DNA of 32,282 nucleotides from Xanthoparmelia taractica (Eukaryota; Ascomycota; Lecanoromycetes; Lecanorales; Parmeliaceae). Position numbers and translations under genes: made by a program. The notes below the pieces were generated by a model that searched no databases, was not told the DNA's origin, and was given only the letters and a program-made list of their open reading frames with translations. Shown here piece after piece: positions 1-10,940 of the stretch (positions are counted from its first letter, which is position 1; each line of letters starts with the position of its first letter). The stretch lies in contig JANQBS010000369.1 in the NCBI GenBank assembly GCA_033085395.1, positions 1 through 32,282 of the forward strand, given 5' to 3'.

Positions 1-74
1 TCCCATACCTTTCGATATGGTATTCGAAAAACTGGTCCCATACCATCAAATATACCACACCTTTCCGACCCGTA
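1..74 (-). mobile_element. hAT-like transposon, right-hand end (L-type terminus, element extends left of window)
   Basis: The inverse complement of 52-74 reads inward as TACGGGTCGGAAAGG followed by TGTGGTAT. The same 23-bp terminus occurs at 7552, 27851, 28091 (inverted) and 32208. The next 50 bp match the end at 7552 almost base for base, mostly with C/T or G/A changes. The element therefore ends at 74 and its body lies before base 1. The 8 bp after the end, ATTTTTAT, fit the hAT target pattern nTnnnnAn. The subterminal zone repeats GGTATGG-type motifs in both orientations, as expected of transposase-binding sites. Assignment to hAT is an inference from the duplication length and pattern; no transposase is visible. 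Confidence 0.6.
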
Positions 75-509
75 ATTTTTATCTATTTTTTATCGAAATT
101 TAAATTAAAATCTATAAGCGTATCGCTCTTAACGTTATAATAATTATTATTATTAAATATTAATACTTTAGATTAATCTTATGCGGGGATCTTATAATCG
201 ATTATATATATATTAAAGAATTTCATTTAATTATATTACGTGATACTCTTATATATATTCTTCGATTATACTTCTATTAAACTTTAATATACACTTAATA
301 ATTATAAAATTTTATTTTAAAAAACCTATTTTTTAATAAAAAATAAAAAATTTATATAAAGTATTAAAACGAATATAAGCATATATCGTTTTTATAATAG
401 CTATTCTACTTTTCTTTTTTTATGATTACTATTCGATTTTCGAGCTATAATCTTCGAATCTCGTATTTTGAATAGAGAATCGATAGCGTGCGAAGAGAAG
501 TGTTGAAAG
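75..509. other. AT-rich RIP-mutated stretch with no recognisable feature
   Basis: The stretch is mainly A and T with scattered CpG and almost no CpA or TpG. I see no reading frame and no match to the other repeats in the window. It is the presumed target DNA of the element ending at 74. Confidence 0.5.
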
Positions 510-590
510 TTAAATCGCGTGCTTACGTGATATACCAAGTCTTAACAAAAGTTAAGTCACGTGACCTCACCTAGTTAGATCGCACTTACC
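510..590. other. Little-mutated patch with GTCACGTGAC palindrome, possible LTR fragment
   Basis: CpA and TpG are retained here, unlike the DNA on either side. The patch starts TGTTGAAAG, which could be the first bases of an LTR, and carries the perfect 10-bp palindrome GTCACGTGAC at 556-565. On the minus strand the coding similarity of the neighbouring Gypsy pol stops near 591, so this patch begins at a junction. No second copy is visible in the window, so an LTR identity is only a guess. Confidence 0.3.
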
Positions 591-1480
591 TTAGATCACG
601 GCGCCGAAGCCCTACTTGGAAGCGTCGACGTCTACATATAGCCGTCGGCTAGGATTATAGTGGACGAGGAATATTGACTCTCTAAAGACTTTCTATAGTC
701 TTTCGAAAGCACGAATCTCTTTCTCGATAGAGATATCGAGACGATTTTCTCTATTAAACGTCTTTCGAGCCTTGCTCTTAATTGAGACGCCACATAATAT
801 TAAGATCTTTTTTAGTTAAAGCGATTATACTATTTACGTATAATAGAAAATATAATTCCTAAGTTAATTAGTTATTTCTAGATATATTTTTAGGTCTTTT
901 AAGATAATAAGAAAGCTAAGCTTAATAATAGCTATAAGTTTCTCTTTCGTAATGCTTAGCCTAAGATTATCTATCTTTTACTCTAATAGCGCTATCGACG
1001 AATATTTTAAAAAGATCTTAAATAACTTAATAGCGATATTATACTTCTCGAAGAGAGCGAAGACTTACTATAAATAATTTAGGTGCTCTTTTAGAGTATT
1101 ATTAAAAATTATAATATCGTCAACGTAAGCTTTGACGAAGCTCCGAAACTCTCTAAGAAGCTTATCGATCTATCGTTATACGTATATAGAACTATTCTTA
1201 AAACTTATAATAGCTATATTTTATTACTCGCTCTCGCGATAAGTAATTATAATAAGCTTATAGCGATTCTTATAGCGTATTAATTATTAATAAAAGAAAC
1301 TCGCTTCGTTTATAATACTAATGTATTTATATTCTTATATTAATATAGTGATGTTCGCTTGTAGTGGCATTAAGTAAGAATTAGGCTTCGTGATCTTATT
1401 TAATTCGCGAATATCGATAATTACTCGCCTCTTACGAGTAGGCGCCTTATCTAAGAAGTGAATAGTTCTTCACACTATAA
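591..1480 (-). pseudogene. Ty3/Gypsy pol fragment: reverse transcriptase to start of RNase H
   Basis: This is a minus-strand relic of a Gypsy polymerase. Read from about 1480 downwards it shows the RT fingers (RRVIIDIRELNKITKPNS), the catalytic box AYVDDIIIF at 1116-1127, the thumb region (LKDLKIYLEIT near 900) and the start of RNase H (LYVDVDASK near 625). The YVDD box is intact, whereas other RT copies in this window have YINN. Stops and at least one frame change break it, so it cannot encode an enzyme. Similarity ends abruptly near 591, within the first RNase H motif, so the 3' part of pol (rest of RNase H, integrase) is missing. It is less mutated than its surroundings. Family confidence is high; the ends are approximate. 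Confidence 0.8.
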
Positions 1481-2700
1481 ATATTGAATAGCTATATAAC
1501 GTTGATTTATTCGTTTAACTTATCATTTCTTTCTTATATAGTCTATTAAATTTCTTATTTATAAGCTATTTATCTTCTTATCTTATCGAGTAGATCTTCA
1601 TAAACTCTAATTTAACGTTAGATAGCGTTTTAATCAATATCTATTTCTTCTCTAATATATTTATTACTTTACCGAAATCATAAAATATTAATAAATAAGA
1701 TTTAATTATCTTTTAAATAGCACTCGTCTAATAAGATACTTAACTTAATTAATAAATAATAACGTTATTAATTATAGTGTGCTCGATTAATAGAAGCATA
1801 GACGTCTTTATTGCTTCTACTGCGACGAGAATAGTAATAATAACGATTTTTTTTTAAGACGATCGCATAATTAACGTTATCTTAGATAAGATAGCAAGAA
1901 AATATTCTTTTTCTTCGTATTTTAGAATTTTTCTTAGTCTTATCTATCGAAGAATAATAACTACGAATAATAACGTATTTCGAACTTACATTATAAATAC
2001 CTCGGCGTTAATTATATAAGTAATTACTTCGTTCTTAATATCGAGATTTATTAATAAGATTCGCGGCTTAAATAGATAGTCGCGATCCTTAAATAAGACT
2101 CTTCTAAATTTAATAGATATATTTGCGATTTGAAATAACTTTATAATAATTCGCTTAGCAGCTTATATTATTCGTTTTTATCGCTTCTCTAAGAACTTAA
2201 TAATTAAAGAATACGATATATTCTTATTTAGTCGAAGGCGCTTCGCTAATAAGTTTATTATCGCTTTTTTTAAGTTAAGAATATTTATATTAATTAATAT
2301 TTTAATGCTTAACTTTTCGACTAAATAAATATCTTAACTAATCTTAATTATAGCGAGCGTTTCTATCGCTTCTTCTTTTAGAAAGATATCGACCTTTATA
2401 TACTTAAAGCTAATATATCTAATACTTTTAATCTTACATATAATAATAGGCTTCTAGGTACGAAGAATCTCTATAATTAAATATTCGAAGAGATATTATA
2501 CTTTATTTAGAATAGATATAATGTAGTAGATATCGATCCCTACGTCGATAAAATCTAACTTCTTCTTAACGATCGCACGCACTATAACGTATTTTCAAGA
2601 ACGAAATTTATATTCTTTCTCGATAATAGCGAATAATTGCGTAGCTATAATCTAACGCTTTTATAGATTATTAGCGCTACGCGGCGCTGTCTAAAACGTC
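1481..2700 (-). pseudogene. Probable upstream part of the same Gypsy pol (protease and linker), badly eroded
   Basis: This stretch lies directly upstream, on the minus strand, of the RT fragment at 591-1480. It is where the protease and the linker before RT should be. Short acidic runs can be read, such as one near 1620-1690 resembling FGKVINILEE, but I cannot identify a protease active site. A weak hairpin lies at 2639-2682 (arms GCGTAGC and GCTACGC). The call rests mainly on position. Confidence 0.35.
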
Positions 2701-4918
2701 GCTAACTCTTCTTATTTATTGCGATAAGTATATATGTGTCGATAGAGCTTATTATTAAAGTAGTAAACGGCTTCGCAACGGCGATAGATAAACTCCTTTT
2801 ACGTAATAAAGTGAGCGTCGATATAATCTCCTTAATATTTCTCGTTCGGCTATTTATAGCTATTTAATTAATAAAGCGACTCTTTCTCGTCTTCGAAAAG
2901 ACTATTTAGCGTCTAATTATCGATCTCGAGAGTGTCTATCTTATTCTCCTTATTCTCGTCACCAAAATAGACTAATTAAGAATATATTAAATACTTATTC
3001 TAATAAGGCTGAAACGATCGACTATTTTAATTATTATAGATATATCGATACGGCTATCGATAGAGTAAAGGTTATTACTATCCCTAGGAAGAACCTAACG
3101 CGTTTATGAGGCCTGCCGCTATCTATAAATAAGGCTATTAAGGCGATAGTTCGTTTTGAGACTAACGAGTAGAGTAAGTATCTCGTAACGGATAAGAATT
3201 TTAAAAGATACGAAATAAGGGCTAATATGATCGAGCATAGTAAGATTGCTAATATTGATAGCTATTATAATATAGTTATTGATTAGAGTCTAATATTTGC
3301 TATTGTGACTGTTAAGAGCGAGGTTAATATTAATTATAGCTATTATTTAGCTTATTATTATAGAGTCGAGATTACTATCGCTAATTGCGATAGATCTTCT
3401 ATTAGATCTCCTTCTTTTCTTTGATCTCTTTTAAGAATCTATTTAGCGTGATCTACTTTGTAGATTAATTAATATCTCGCTTTAACGATAAGTCGAGATT
3501 ACGTTAAGTTCACGTTAATTGCTAAAAGACGAAGGTAAAATTAATATTCTTTGCATAACTAATTATAACTTAAATATAGCTAGATAATTCTTTATCGAAG
3601 CGAATATTAACGATATTAAAGCGTTTATTAATTAGCGAGATAAGAGCGATAGAATAATTCGATTTGAAGCGTTTCTATAACATTAAGACTTACTATCTAT
3701 CTATTTATCGTAATATTAATCTCTCGAGCTTATTAAGCTCTCTTATATATTAAATAAGAATAATATTACGAAGATAGATATTTAAGTTAGTGCGTATTAA
3801 CTTCTCTTCTTTTATTAAGATTATATTCTTCACTCGTTTTATAAAGAGATATATACTATAATAATATATATTCTTATCTTTTCTAATTATGGAGTCGATA
3901 TTTATTAATAAGGCTAAATGCGAGTTAAAGAAGTTAACTTCTTCTAATCGCTATTGCGGCGTAACGTTATTATCGCTATCGGGCGAACCTTAAGAATCTT
4001 ATAGATTGGCTTAATTAACTAATTTAGCTGGGTCGACGATAAAAATATTAAATATTTGACGTAGTTTCGCTCGTTGAGCTTATGTGAAGTCGATATTAAT
4101 TATATTAGTCTATTTCTATAGATCTACGAATTTATAATAGATAGTCTTTTTCGCTAAAGTGTCGAATATCGTAAATAATAAATTAAAGGATAAAGAATAT
4201 CTTAAGAAGTTGAATAATATAGTAGTCGATAAGAGCTGCGGCGAGTCTATAGTAGAAGAGATATTTGACGAAGTTGAGGCTAACGATAAGATTGGCGTAT
4301 AGTTAGTAGAAGATAGTAGTGTGAGTGCACGTAACTAACGAGTGACTTCTTTAAATCGTAGCATTAACCGCCTAAAGCTTAGCTTATTAATTATTTATAA
4401 TAAGGAATATTTCGACTCGTCGAGAGAGATCGATCTATCTCGACGATTCTTTAGAATATCGATATCGATACTTAATCGACGGCTTCGATGCTCTTTCACT
4501 TATTTAAGGTGTCGTAGAATTAAATATTCGATAATTTCTCTTATCTACTATTCGAGAATAATAAGATATTTATAATTTATTTAATTAAACTCCTTAAATT
4601 ATAGAATAAGTATTACTATAATCGACTCTAAAAAAATAGTAACGTCTTTAACTTATAGAGCGTGTTTGATAATATCTATCAGAGTAATTACGAGAGCTTT
4701 TTTAACTCTCTTGAGATACGTAATACGAGTCTTTAAGAAAAGATAAAATATGTATCGCTGAAGAAGTAATAGATAGCGAGTAGCTATTAAGTATAGAACT
4801 AATATTAAGTAAGTAATTTATAATACTCGCTATAATAGAACGAAATTAAAGCGTTGCTATTATTTTATTAAGTACTTAAAAGATTAAGTAAAAGATAATT
4901 AATTTCTTAAATACTACT
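2701..4918. other. Relic DNA of unknown origin, mutated mainly on one strand
   Basis: No protein family is recognised here. Plus-strand readings give runs rich in Lys, Asp and Glu (near 3180-3400 and 4170-4300), suggesting an old coding region, but stops interrupt all frames. The dinucleotides are lopsided: in 3121-3420 I count 10 TpG against 1 CpA, so the plus-strand cytosines were mutated far more than the minus-strand ones. The 77-codon open frame at 4342-4575 is rich in Ile, Arg, Ser and Leu, has no recognisable motif, and looks like chance. Confidence 0.4.
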
Positions 4919-5041
4919 CGCTCTTGACAGACAGTTACGATTGGCAGGTACACCCGACCGATACTAGCATGGTGCTAGTACTAGGTAGGTACTATTCGTA
5001 ACACCATAGCACACTTAGAATAATACAACTAAGTGTCCTAC
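4919..5041. other. Little-mutated patch with two perfect hairpins
   Basis: This is an island of near-normal composition, keeping CpA, TpG and CCC, between eroded sequences. It contains two perfect inverted repeats: TACTAGCA and TGCTAGTA (962-969 and 973-980 after 4000) around a 3-nt loop, and ACACTTAG and CTAAGTGT (5011-5018 and 5029-5036) around a 10-nt loop. It begins TGACAGACAG after a run of eroded DNA, and ends where minus-strand Gypsy RNase H coding begins near 5045. It could be a fragment of an LTR or a short MITE. No second copy is visible here. Confidence 0.4.
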
Positions 5042-5044
5042 CTT

Positions 5045-6190
5045 ATATTTTAACAAAACTATAAGACGTATTATAAAATACGTATAAATTAAAGATTTAT
5101 TTAATTCGTAAAGAAAGAGAATAGCGTTATTTATTAAATAATATCTATAATAATAAAATAATTAATAAAGATAATTATCTTTTTTTTTTAATTATTATCT
5201 TAATATATATAAAATCTTCTTTAGAGTCTAGATTAGAGCGATAACTTTTAATTTAATAATTAATAACGTAATTTCGTAAGAATTAATAATTCAAAAAGAA
5301 ATATAATTAATTCTATATTCGTTCGAGAAAAGAAACTCTTTTAGAAATTATTCTTCTTATAATAGATTATCATCTTTAATTTATATTACTTTAATCTATT
5401 TTAATTAATATAAAATTAATAATTAGAATTAAAATAATATAAATACGTCTTTATAATTAAGAATTTCTAAAAAAACTTAGAAAAAAATTAATTCTTCTTT
5501 AATAAAAATAATAATAATATTCTTAAAGTAATTTCTTTAAAATTATTTATTTATATTAAAAAGCGCTTAAGTAATTTTATCTTCAGACGTTATAAAGATT
5601 CTAAGATCTATATAAAATATCTTATATTCTTTTATAATTAATTAATTATTTCTACGTAAGTTTTTAAAATTTTTAAAATTTTCGAAAATTATAACTTCTT
5701 AATAATCGCGACTCTTTCTTTAGTAATAATAAGTTTAAATTTATTTCTCTTTTAATCTAATAGCGTAATAAAAGAGTAATTTAAATAAGATTTCTTAAAT
5801 ATAAGAATAATCTTTAATCGTACGAATAGTCTAAAGATAATTCTTAAATATTCGAAATATTTAACTATAGTCTTCGAGAAAATAATAATATTATTAATAT
5901 AATATCGAGTAAAATATCGATAGAGATATAGAAAATCGTCTATTTTCTTTTAAATATAAGAAATAAAATTCTTAAATCTTATTATCGTAATATTAAAATA
6001 CTCGATTCACGATAAGATATTATATTAAATCTCTATCTATAATCTCGTCGCACGAGAAATAAATAAAATTACTTCTATAATTTACGATATTAATAAAAAT
6101 ATATTTTTATATTATAATTATAATATTATTCTAAAGAGATAAAGAATAAATGTTATTTTTTAACTTAATTAATAATATCTATTAAGTTAT
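5045..6190 (-). pseudogene. Ty3/Gypsy pol relic: reverse transcriptase plus RNase H
   Basis: Read on the minus strand, this gives the RT palm and thumb followed by RNase H. Around 5880-5960 the frame reads through DDFLYLYRYFTRYYINN; the catalytic Y-I-D-D has become Y-I-N-N (5890-5901), as expected from G-to-A changes. The thumb follows near 5650-5780 (LRFPKTLKDLE-like, seen as KILKTYVEI), then RNase H features (SRTNIELIIFLFELL near 5300). Similarity runs to about 5045, near the end of RNase H, and then meets the hairpin patch, so integrase is absent. The section from 6190 to 7551 probably holds the upstream part. It is a dead copy of the same broad Gypsy lineage as 591-1480. Confidence 0.75.
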
Positions 6191-7551
6191 AAATATAAAT
6201 ATTTATAATTATTTTAATTTCGATAAATTAATAATATTCTTTAAATTTTCTTAAATTTAAGAATTTTTCTTTAAAATACGTCGTATAATTTTAACGTATT
6301 CTAATTTATCGTATATGATAATTTTATTAGATAGCTTAGTTTCTAAAAATAAATTTACTTCGATCTTTTTAATTATAGACTTTAAATTTAATAAATTAAT
6401 AAAACTCGCTATTATAAGATTCTTAATCGAAATTATCTTTATAATTAAAGAATAATTCTTAACGTTTATAGAATATTCTTCTTTCTCTTTATATTTTATT
6501 ATCGATTTAATTCGATAATATAAGAAATAGTTAAAAATAAGATTTCATTATTACGTATAATAATAAAGTTAAAGTTCGTATTTATTAAATAAATATATAC
6601 TTTATTTATTAATAATTTAGAAAGAAAGTTACGATTTAATAATAATTTTTTATTACGTAAGAATATTTTAGTAATCTTTATAGACTTTAAATATATAATC
6701 TAACGTCTCTTAGCTCGTATTACTCGACGAATTCGTATATTATTTTTATAATTACTTATATTAAAATAATTATATTATCGTACTTAATAAATATAATCTT
6801 TATCTTTAATAAATTTATAATAATATTTTTTAAACTTAAAATATTTATTTCGATAAAAATATTTATTTTAAGATTATTTATTATATAAATATCTTAAGTA
6901 AACTTAATTATTATTATTTTTTCTTAAAATATTTCTTTTTTTATAAAGAAAAAAACTATTATTTACTCGATAATAAAATAACGATTTAACTTAATCTCTC
7001 TTAAGATAATTATAATATTATATTTCTTCGAAGCGAAGTTAGAAATTAATCTTTTTAAAAATATTCAATTATTTATACTTATAAAATAATTAATATCTAG
7101 ATATCTCGATTTTATTAAAGCGTTATAAATAAGATTAAAAAGACTTATAAAATAGTATTATAAGCGAAAAGCTATTTCGTTTATAGAAAGCGTATATATT
7201 AAAGACTCGATTAAAGTTAATTATTCTTAAGAAATAAGATACTCGAAGAACTTCTTCTCTACTACTTTCAAAGATCGATTAATTTTAAATCTAATCTTTA
7301 TCTCTCTTAAGAGAATTTATTTCTTATAGACTCTAATTTTTAGATACGTATATAATTAATTATTCGAGAAAAATTCGTTTTAATATTTCTTATATATTAA
7401 TTTCTTATTTATCTTTTTTATTATAATATAATAAGAAACGAAGATAAATTTAATATTTATCTTATCTCTCTTAGAATTAGACTTTTTATCTTCTTTCTTT
7501 AAAACTCTATTCTTATATATAATTATTATTATCTTTATAATGAATAGCAAG
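6191..7551 (-). pseudogene. Probable protease/linker part of the same Gypsy relic
   Basis: This continues the minus-strand pol relic upstream. A few pieces fit a Gypsy linker before RT (for example near 6700), but mutation is heavy and no active site can be named. It ends at the hAT-like terminus starting at 7552, which may have interrupted it. Confidence 0.35.
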
Positions 7552-7626
7552 TACGGGTCGGAAAGGTGTGGTATATTTGATGGTATGGGACCAATTTTTC
7601 GAATACCATACCGAAAGATATATTAG
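7552..7626 (+). mobile_element. hAT-like transposon, left-hand end (L-type terminus)
   Basis: The sequence starts TACGGGTCGGAAAGG and matches the inverse complement of 1-74 over about 70 bp, with only a handful of differences, mostly transitions. The 8 bp before it, ATAGCAAG, fit the hAT target pattern nTnnnnAn. The matching right end is not visible in the window, so the element is truncated, has an eroded right end, or extends a long way. No transposase coding is seen to its right. Confidence 0.6.
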
Positions 7627-10399
7627 CAAGATCTTAAAAATAGATATTTTTAAGATTTTTATAATATTCTTCTATATAATAAGAATTCTCTTTTAAATAA
7701 TTATAAAAATAGATTTTCTACGAAGTTTATAATATTAATATTTTAAAATTTCTTAGATTTTCGACTTTAAATAAATAAATGAAAATTTATTATAATTTTT
7801 ATAATTCTATGTAATTAAATATTAAATTAAATATATCTCGCTATAAATATTAAAGACGATTTAAATTCTAAAAGCTCGTTTCTTAAAATTACTTAAGATT
7901 AAGAATTTAATTAATTTAATAATTATATTATTAAATTTTAATTTTACGTTTATAAGAAAGAGAAATAAATGTATTATATATTTTTTTAAAAAAAATAGAA
8001 TTATCACGAGTATATAGAATATACGAGAAAGCTCGATTATTAATATATATAAGAATTAATTATATTAAAAGATCGAGAAGAAAAGAAAGATCGCTATAAT
8101 AATTATTAATATTTATCTTATCTATCTCTTAAATTAATTCTTTCTTTATTAAATTATTTAATATAATTCTAATTACGTTCTTAATCTCGATCTCTTTCTT
8201 TTTTTATTTATAATTACGTACTTTCTAATAATTCTTCGATTTATTTTATTATTAAAGTTAATATTCTAATTTTTTTTATTTATTTAGTTTTTTTATAAAT
8301 TAACGTAATATAATTTATATAATAAATAATAAAATAAAAGTCTATAAGTTTATATCTAGATAATTTCACGCTTAGATAATCTATATATATTTATCTAAAA
8401 TATTAGCTTATATAATATACTTTAAGATTTTTTATACGTAGCTAACGAGATTTCTTTTATCTTTTATATTCTTAAGAATATATATTTATTTAATAAATTA
8501 ATTTAAAGTCGAGAATATAAAGATTTTAAATTATTTTTATAGACGAGTAAAAATTTATTTAAGTTTATTAAATAATTATATTATAATAACTTTCTTATTT
8601 TATAATAGAGTATTTAATTATTAAAAGAATATTAATTCTTTAAAATAAGTTAAAAGATTAAATCGAATTACGTTCTCTTTTTTAATAATAGTATAATCTT
8701 TTATTTTATAATAAAATAAGTATACTTCTTAATAAATTATTTCTTTATTATTAAAGACGATATTATTAATATTATAAAAATCTTTAAGATTCGAATAAAA
8801 GAATTTTAAGTTAAATACTATGAAGCTTTTTAAAGATTCTTTCCATATATTTTAACTAAAGAATTTCTACGATTTTAAAGATTTAAATAAATTTAATAAT
8901 TTAAAATTAATTATACTTATAAGCGTCGCTTATATAGTTTAAATTATAATATTTTATATTATTTAATTAAGTTTATTTAAAAAAGATAAAACTTTAATTA
9001 TTTTCTTAATTAAAGAAAAACATTAATAATAAATAAAATCTTTTAAAATGTTTAACATTAATTTAATTTTAAAAAAAAATTTAAAGCTTTAAAAAAAGTT
9101 ATTATATAAATTTTATTATTATTAGTTTACAAGTCCTCTCGATTAAATATCGCTCGCTTTATTTCTTAACGAGATATATTAATAATTCCTTACTTTCTTT
9201 TAAATTAAAAGTCTTTTTAATAAATAACAAATTTTAAAATTATTATAATAAGCGTATATTTTATATAAAATTCTTAAAAATAATATATATAACGAAAAAA
9301 TTAAGAACTTAAGAGATAATTAAGATTAAGTTTTTATAAACTTAGATTTTATTTTAACTCGTTTATTTCTAGCTAAATAAATATCTTAATTAATTTTCTC
9401 GATAATAAAGATTAATTATTATATCTTATTCGTGAAAAGACTTAAGAATTAATATTTAGTCTTTAAGATTTTAATAAGTTAAAAAATTAAAAGAATTATA
9501 TTATAAGAAATAGAATTTAATAAAGAAAAAATTAAGTTTATTATCTTAACTCTCGATCTTATAGAAGTATAGAATTAAGAAATAATTATAAATATTAAAT
9601 ATTAAAGAAAAAAATAAAAATAGAACGAAGAAATTTTAAAGAGTCGATAAGAATCTTCTACGTTCTTTTCTTAATAAATTTTAATATTTTTTTCTTATCA
9701 ATTAAATTCGAAAAAGCTTCTTTTAAATAATAAAATTAAAATAATTCTTTAATATAATAGAATATAATTTATAAAAGACGTTTAAATAATAGAATAATTA
9801 AAGAGTAGAAGAAAATTCTAGATTATAAGATAATTTCGAAGTATAAAGTAATCTTAGAATATAATATAGCGAATCGTAAGAATTTAATAATCGAGAAAAA
9901 TAATAAAATTATTTAAAAAAAAATAAGTATAAGAAATTAATAGATTAGAAGATTATGAATAAATAATTTTTATAGTTATTGAAATTAATATAAAATAAAA
10001 ATTAATTTTAATATTAATAAATGCGAAAGAATTAATATCGAAAAATTAATAATTAAATTCAAATTAGTAATATTTAAGATTAATATCTTAAATTGAAATC
10101 AAAGACGTTACTATTAGATATTAAAGATATACGAATTTAGAAAATCTTAAATCCTAGCTAGTAAAACGAGCAAAGAAAGCACTAAAGTTAGAATTTTAAT
10201 AAGTATATTGTATGGGTATTATTATATCTAGAATAACTCGATTAAGATACTTAAGAACGATAGAAACGACACTAGTATATACTTAATAGCTTAATATTCT
10301 CGATCTTCTAAATCTTAACACGTACTCACGTAACTTATAATATAAAATAATATTTTTTGTCGAATATTATTCTCGTAATATAGTATTAAGTATTATTAT
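7627..10399. other. Extremely AT-rich relic stretch, nothing identifiable
   Basis: This is the most eroded part of the window, with long runs of A and T, occasional CpG and hardly any CpA or TpG. Part of 9900-10399 may be the C-terminal half of the gag read at 10400-10940 on the minus strand, but I cannot follow it with confidence. No inverted terminal repeat partner for the end at 7552 is seen. Confidence 0.4.
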
Positions 10400-10940
10400 A
10401 AATAATTTCTTAAAGCGAGCTTCTAATAATCTTATTTATTTATTAACTTTATCTTTAAGTCTAATAATTCGCTTTTTAATATTTAATAGCTTCGCTATTT
10501 ATTATTTAAGAGCGATATCTTGTAAGCTTATTTATAGATTACTTCGAACGAGTTCGATATTCTTTACTATTATTATCTCTTTAACTCGCTTTATAAAGAG
10601 ATAAATATCTCGAAAGTAAATCTTCTTATCGATATACTCGAGAATAGTAATTATATAAATCGACTTTCTATTATATATTAAATTAAAGAATTCGAGATTA
10701 TCTAAATTCTAGCGTGTACTATTATCGTGATTAATATTAATAGTAAATACTTTATTAGCTTTAAATTATTTACACGATTTAGGTAATTCGAGTAATTTAA
10801 ATATATTACGAAATTCTATTATTATAACTCGTAGCTCTATACGCTATGCTTTAATAAAGCTTTTATTTATTACGTAAGACTTCGTAGAATTAATAAGATT
10901 ATTATAAACAACTTCTTCTATTAAGATAATAATTAATATT
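10400..10940 (-). pseudogene. Retrotransposon gag relic (fungal Gypsy-type)
   Basis: Minus-strand reading gives, in order, a leucine-rich start (IELRVIIIEFRNIFKLLELP near 10820), then FKANKVFTININHDNSTR, then NLEFFNLIYNRKS near 10680, then KIYFRDIYLFIKRVKE, NIELVRSNL and, after a stop, ISLQDIALK and further on LLEARFKK near 10420. This order resembles the Gag protein of ascomycete LTR retrotransposons (a pattern like FFDPxY...YFRDxHLF...LVRxNLWxxLRGxALEW). The central part stays open for about 50 codons. Stops elsewhere are TAA and TAG, as expected from RIP. The same Gag core is found at 21880-22100. Gag would form the particle shell; this copy is dead. Confidence 0.65.

Noticed and set aside
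511..793. A full ~280-bp LTR running from TGTTGAAAG to GACGCCACA with a primer site after it
   Set aside because: Minus-strand translation shows that 591-800 is Gypsy RNase H and thumb coding, so it cannot be an LTR. Only the first 80 bp remain unexplained.
4342..4575. 77-codon plus-strand open frame
   Set aside because: Composition is dominated by Ile, Arg, Ser and Leu, no domain is recognisable, and it lies in strand-biased relic DNA. It looks like a chance open frame.
75..7551. A 7.5-kb element with terminal inverted repeats at 1-74 and 7552-7626
   Set aside because: The termini face outwards: TACGGG is the outer tip of each element, as the MITE and its duplication show. The interval lies between two elements, not inside one.
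9215..9235. AATAAATAACAAA as a mutated right-hand copy of the flank before 7552
   Set aside because: The likeness extends beyond the 8 bp that would be duplicated and no transposon end precedes it, so it is chance in AT-rich DNA.
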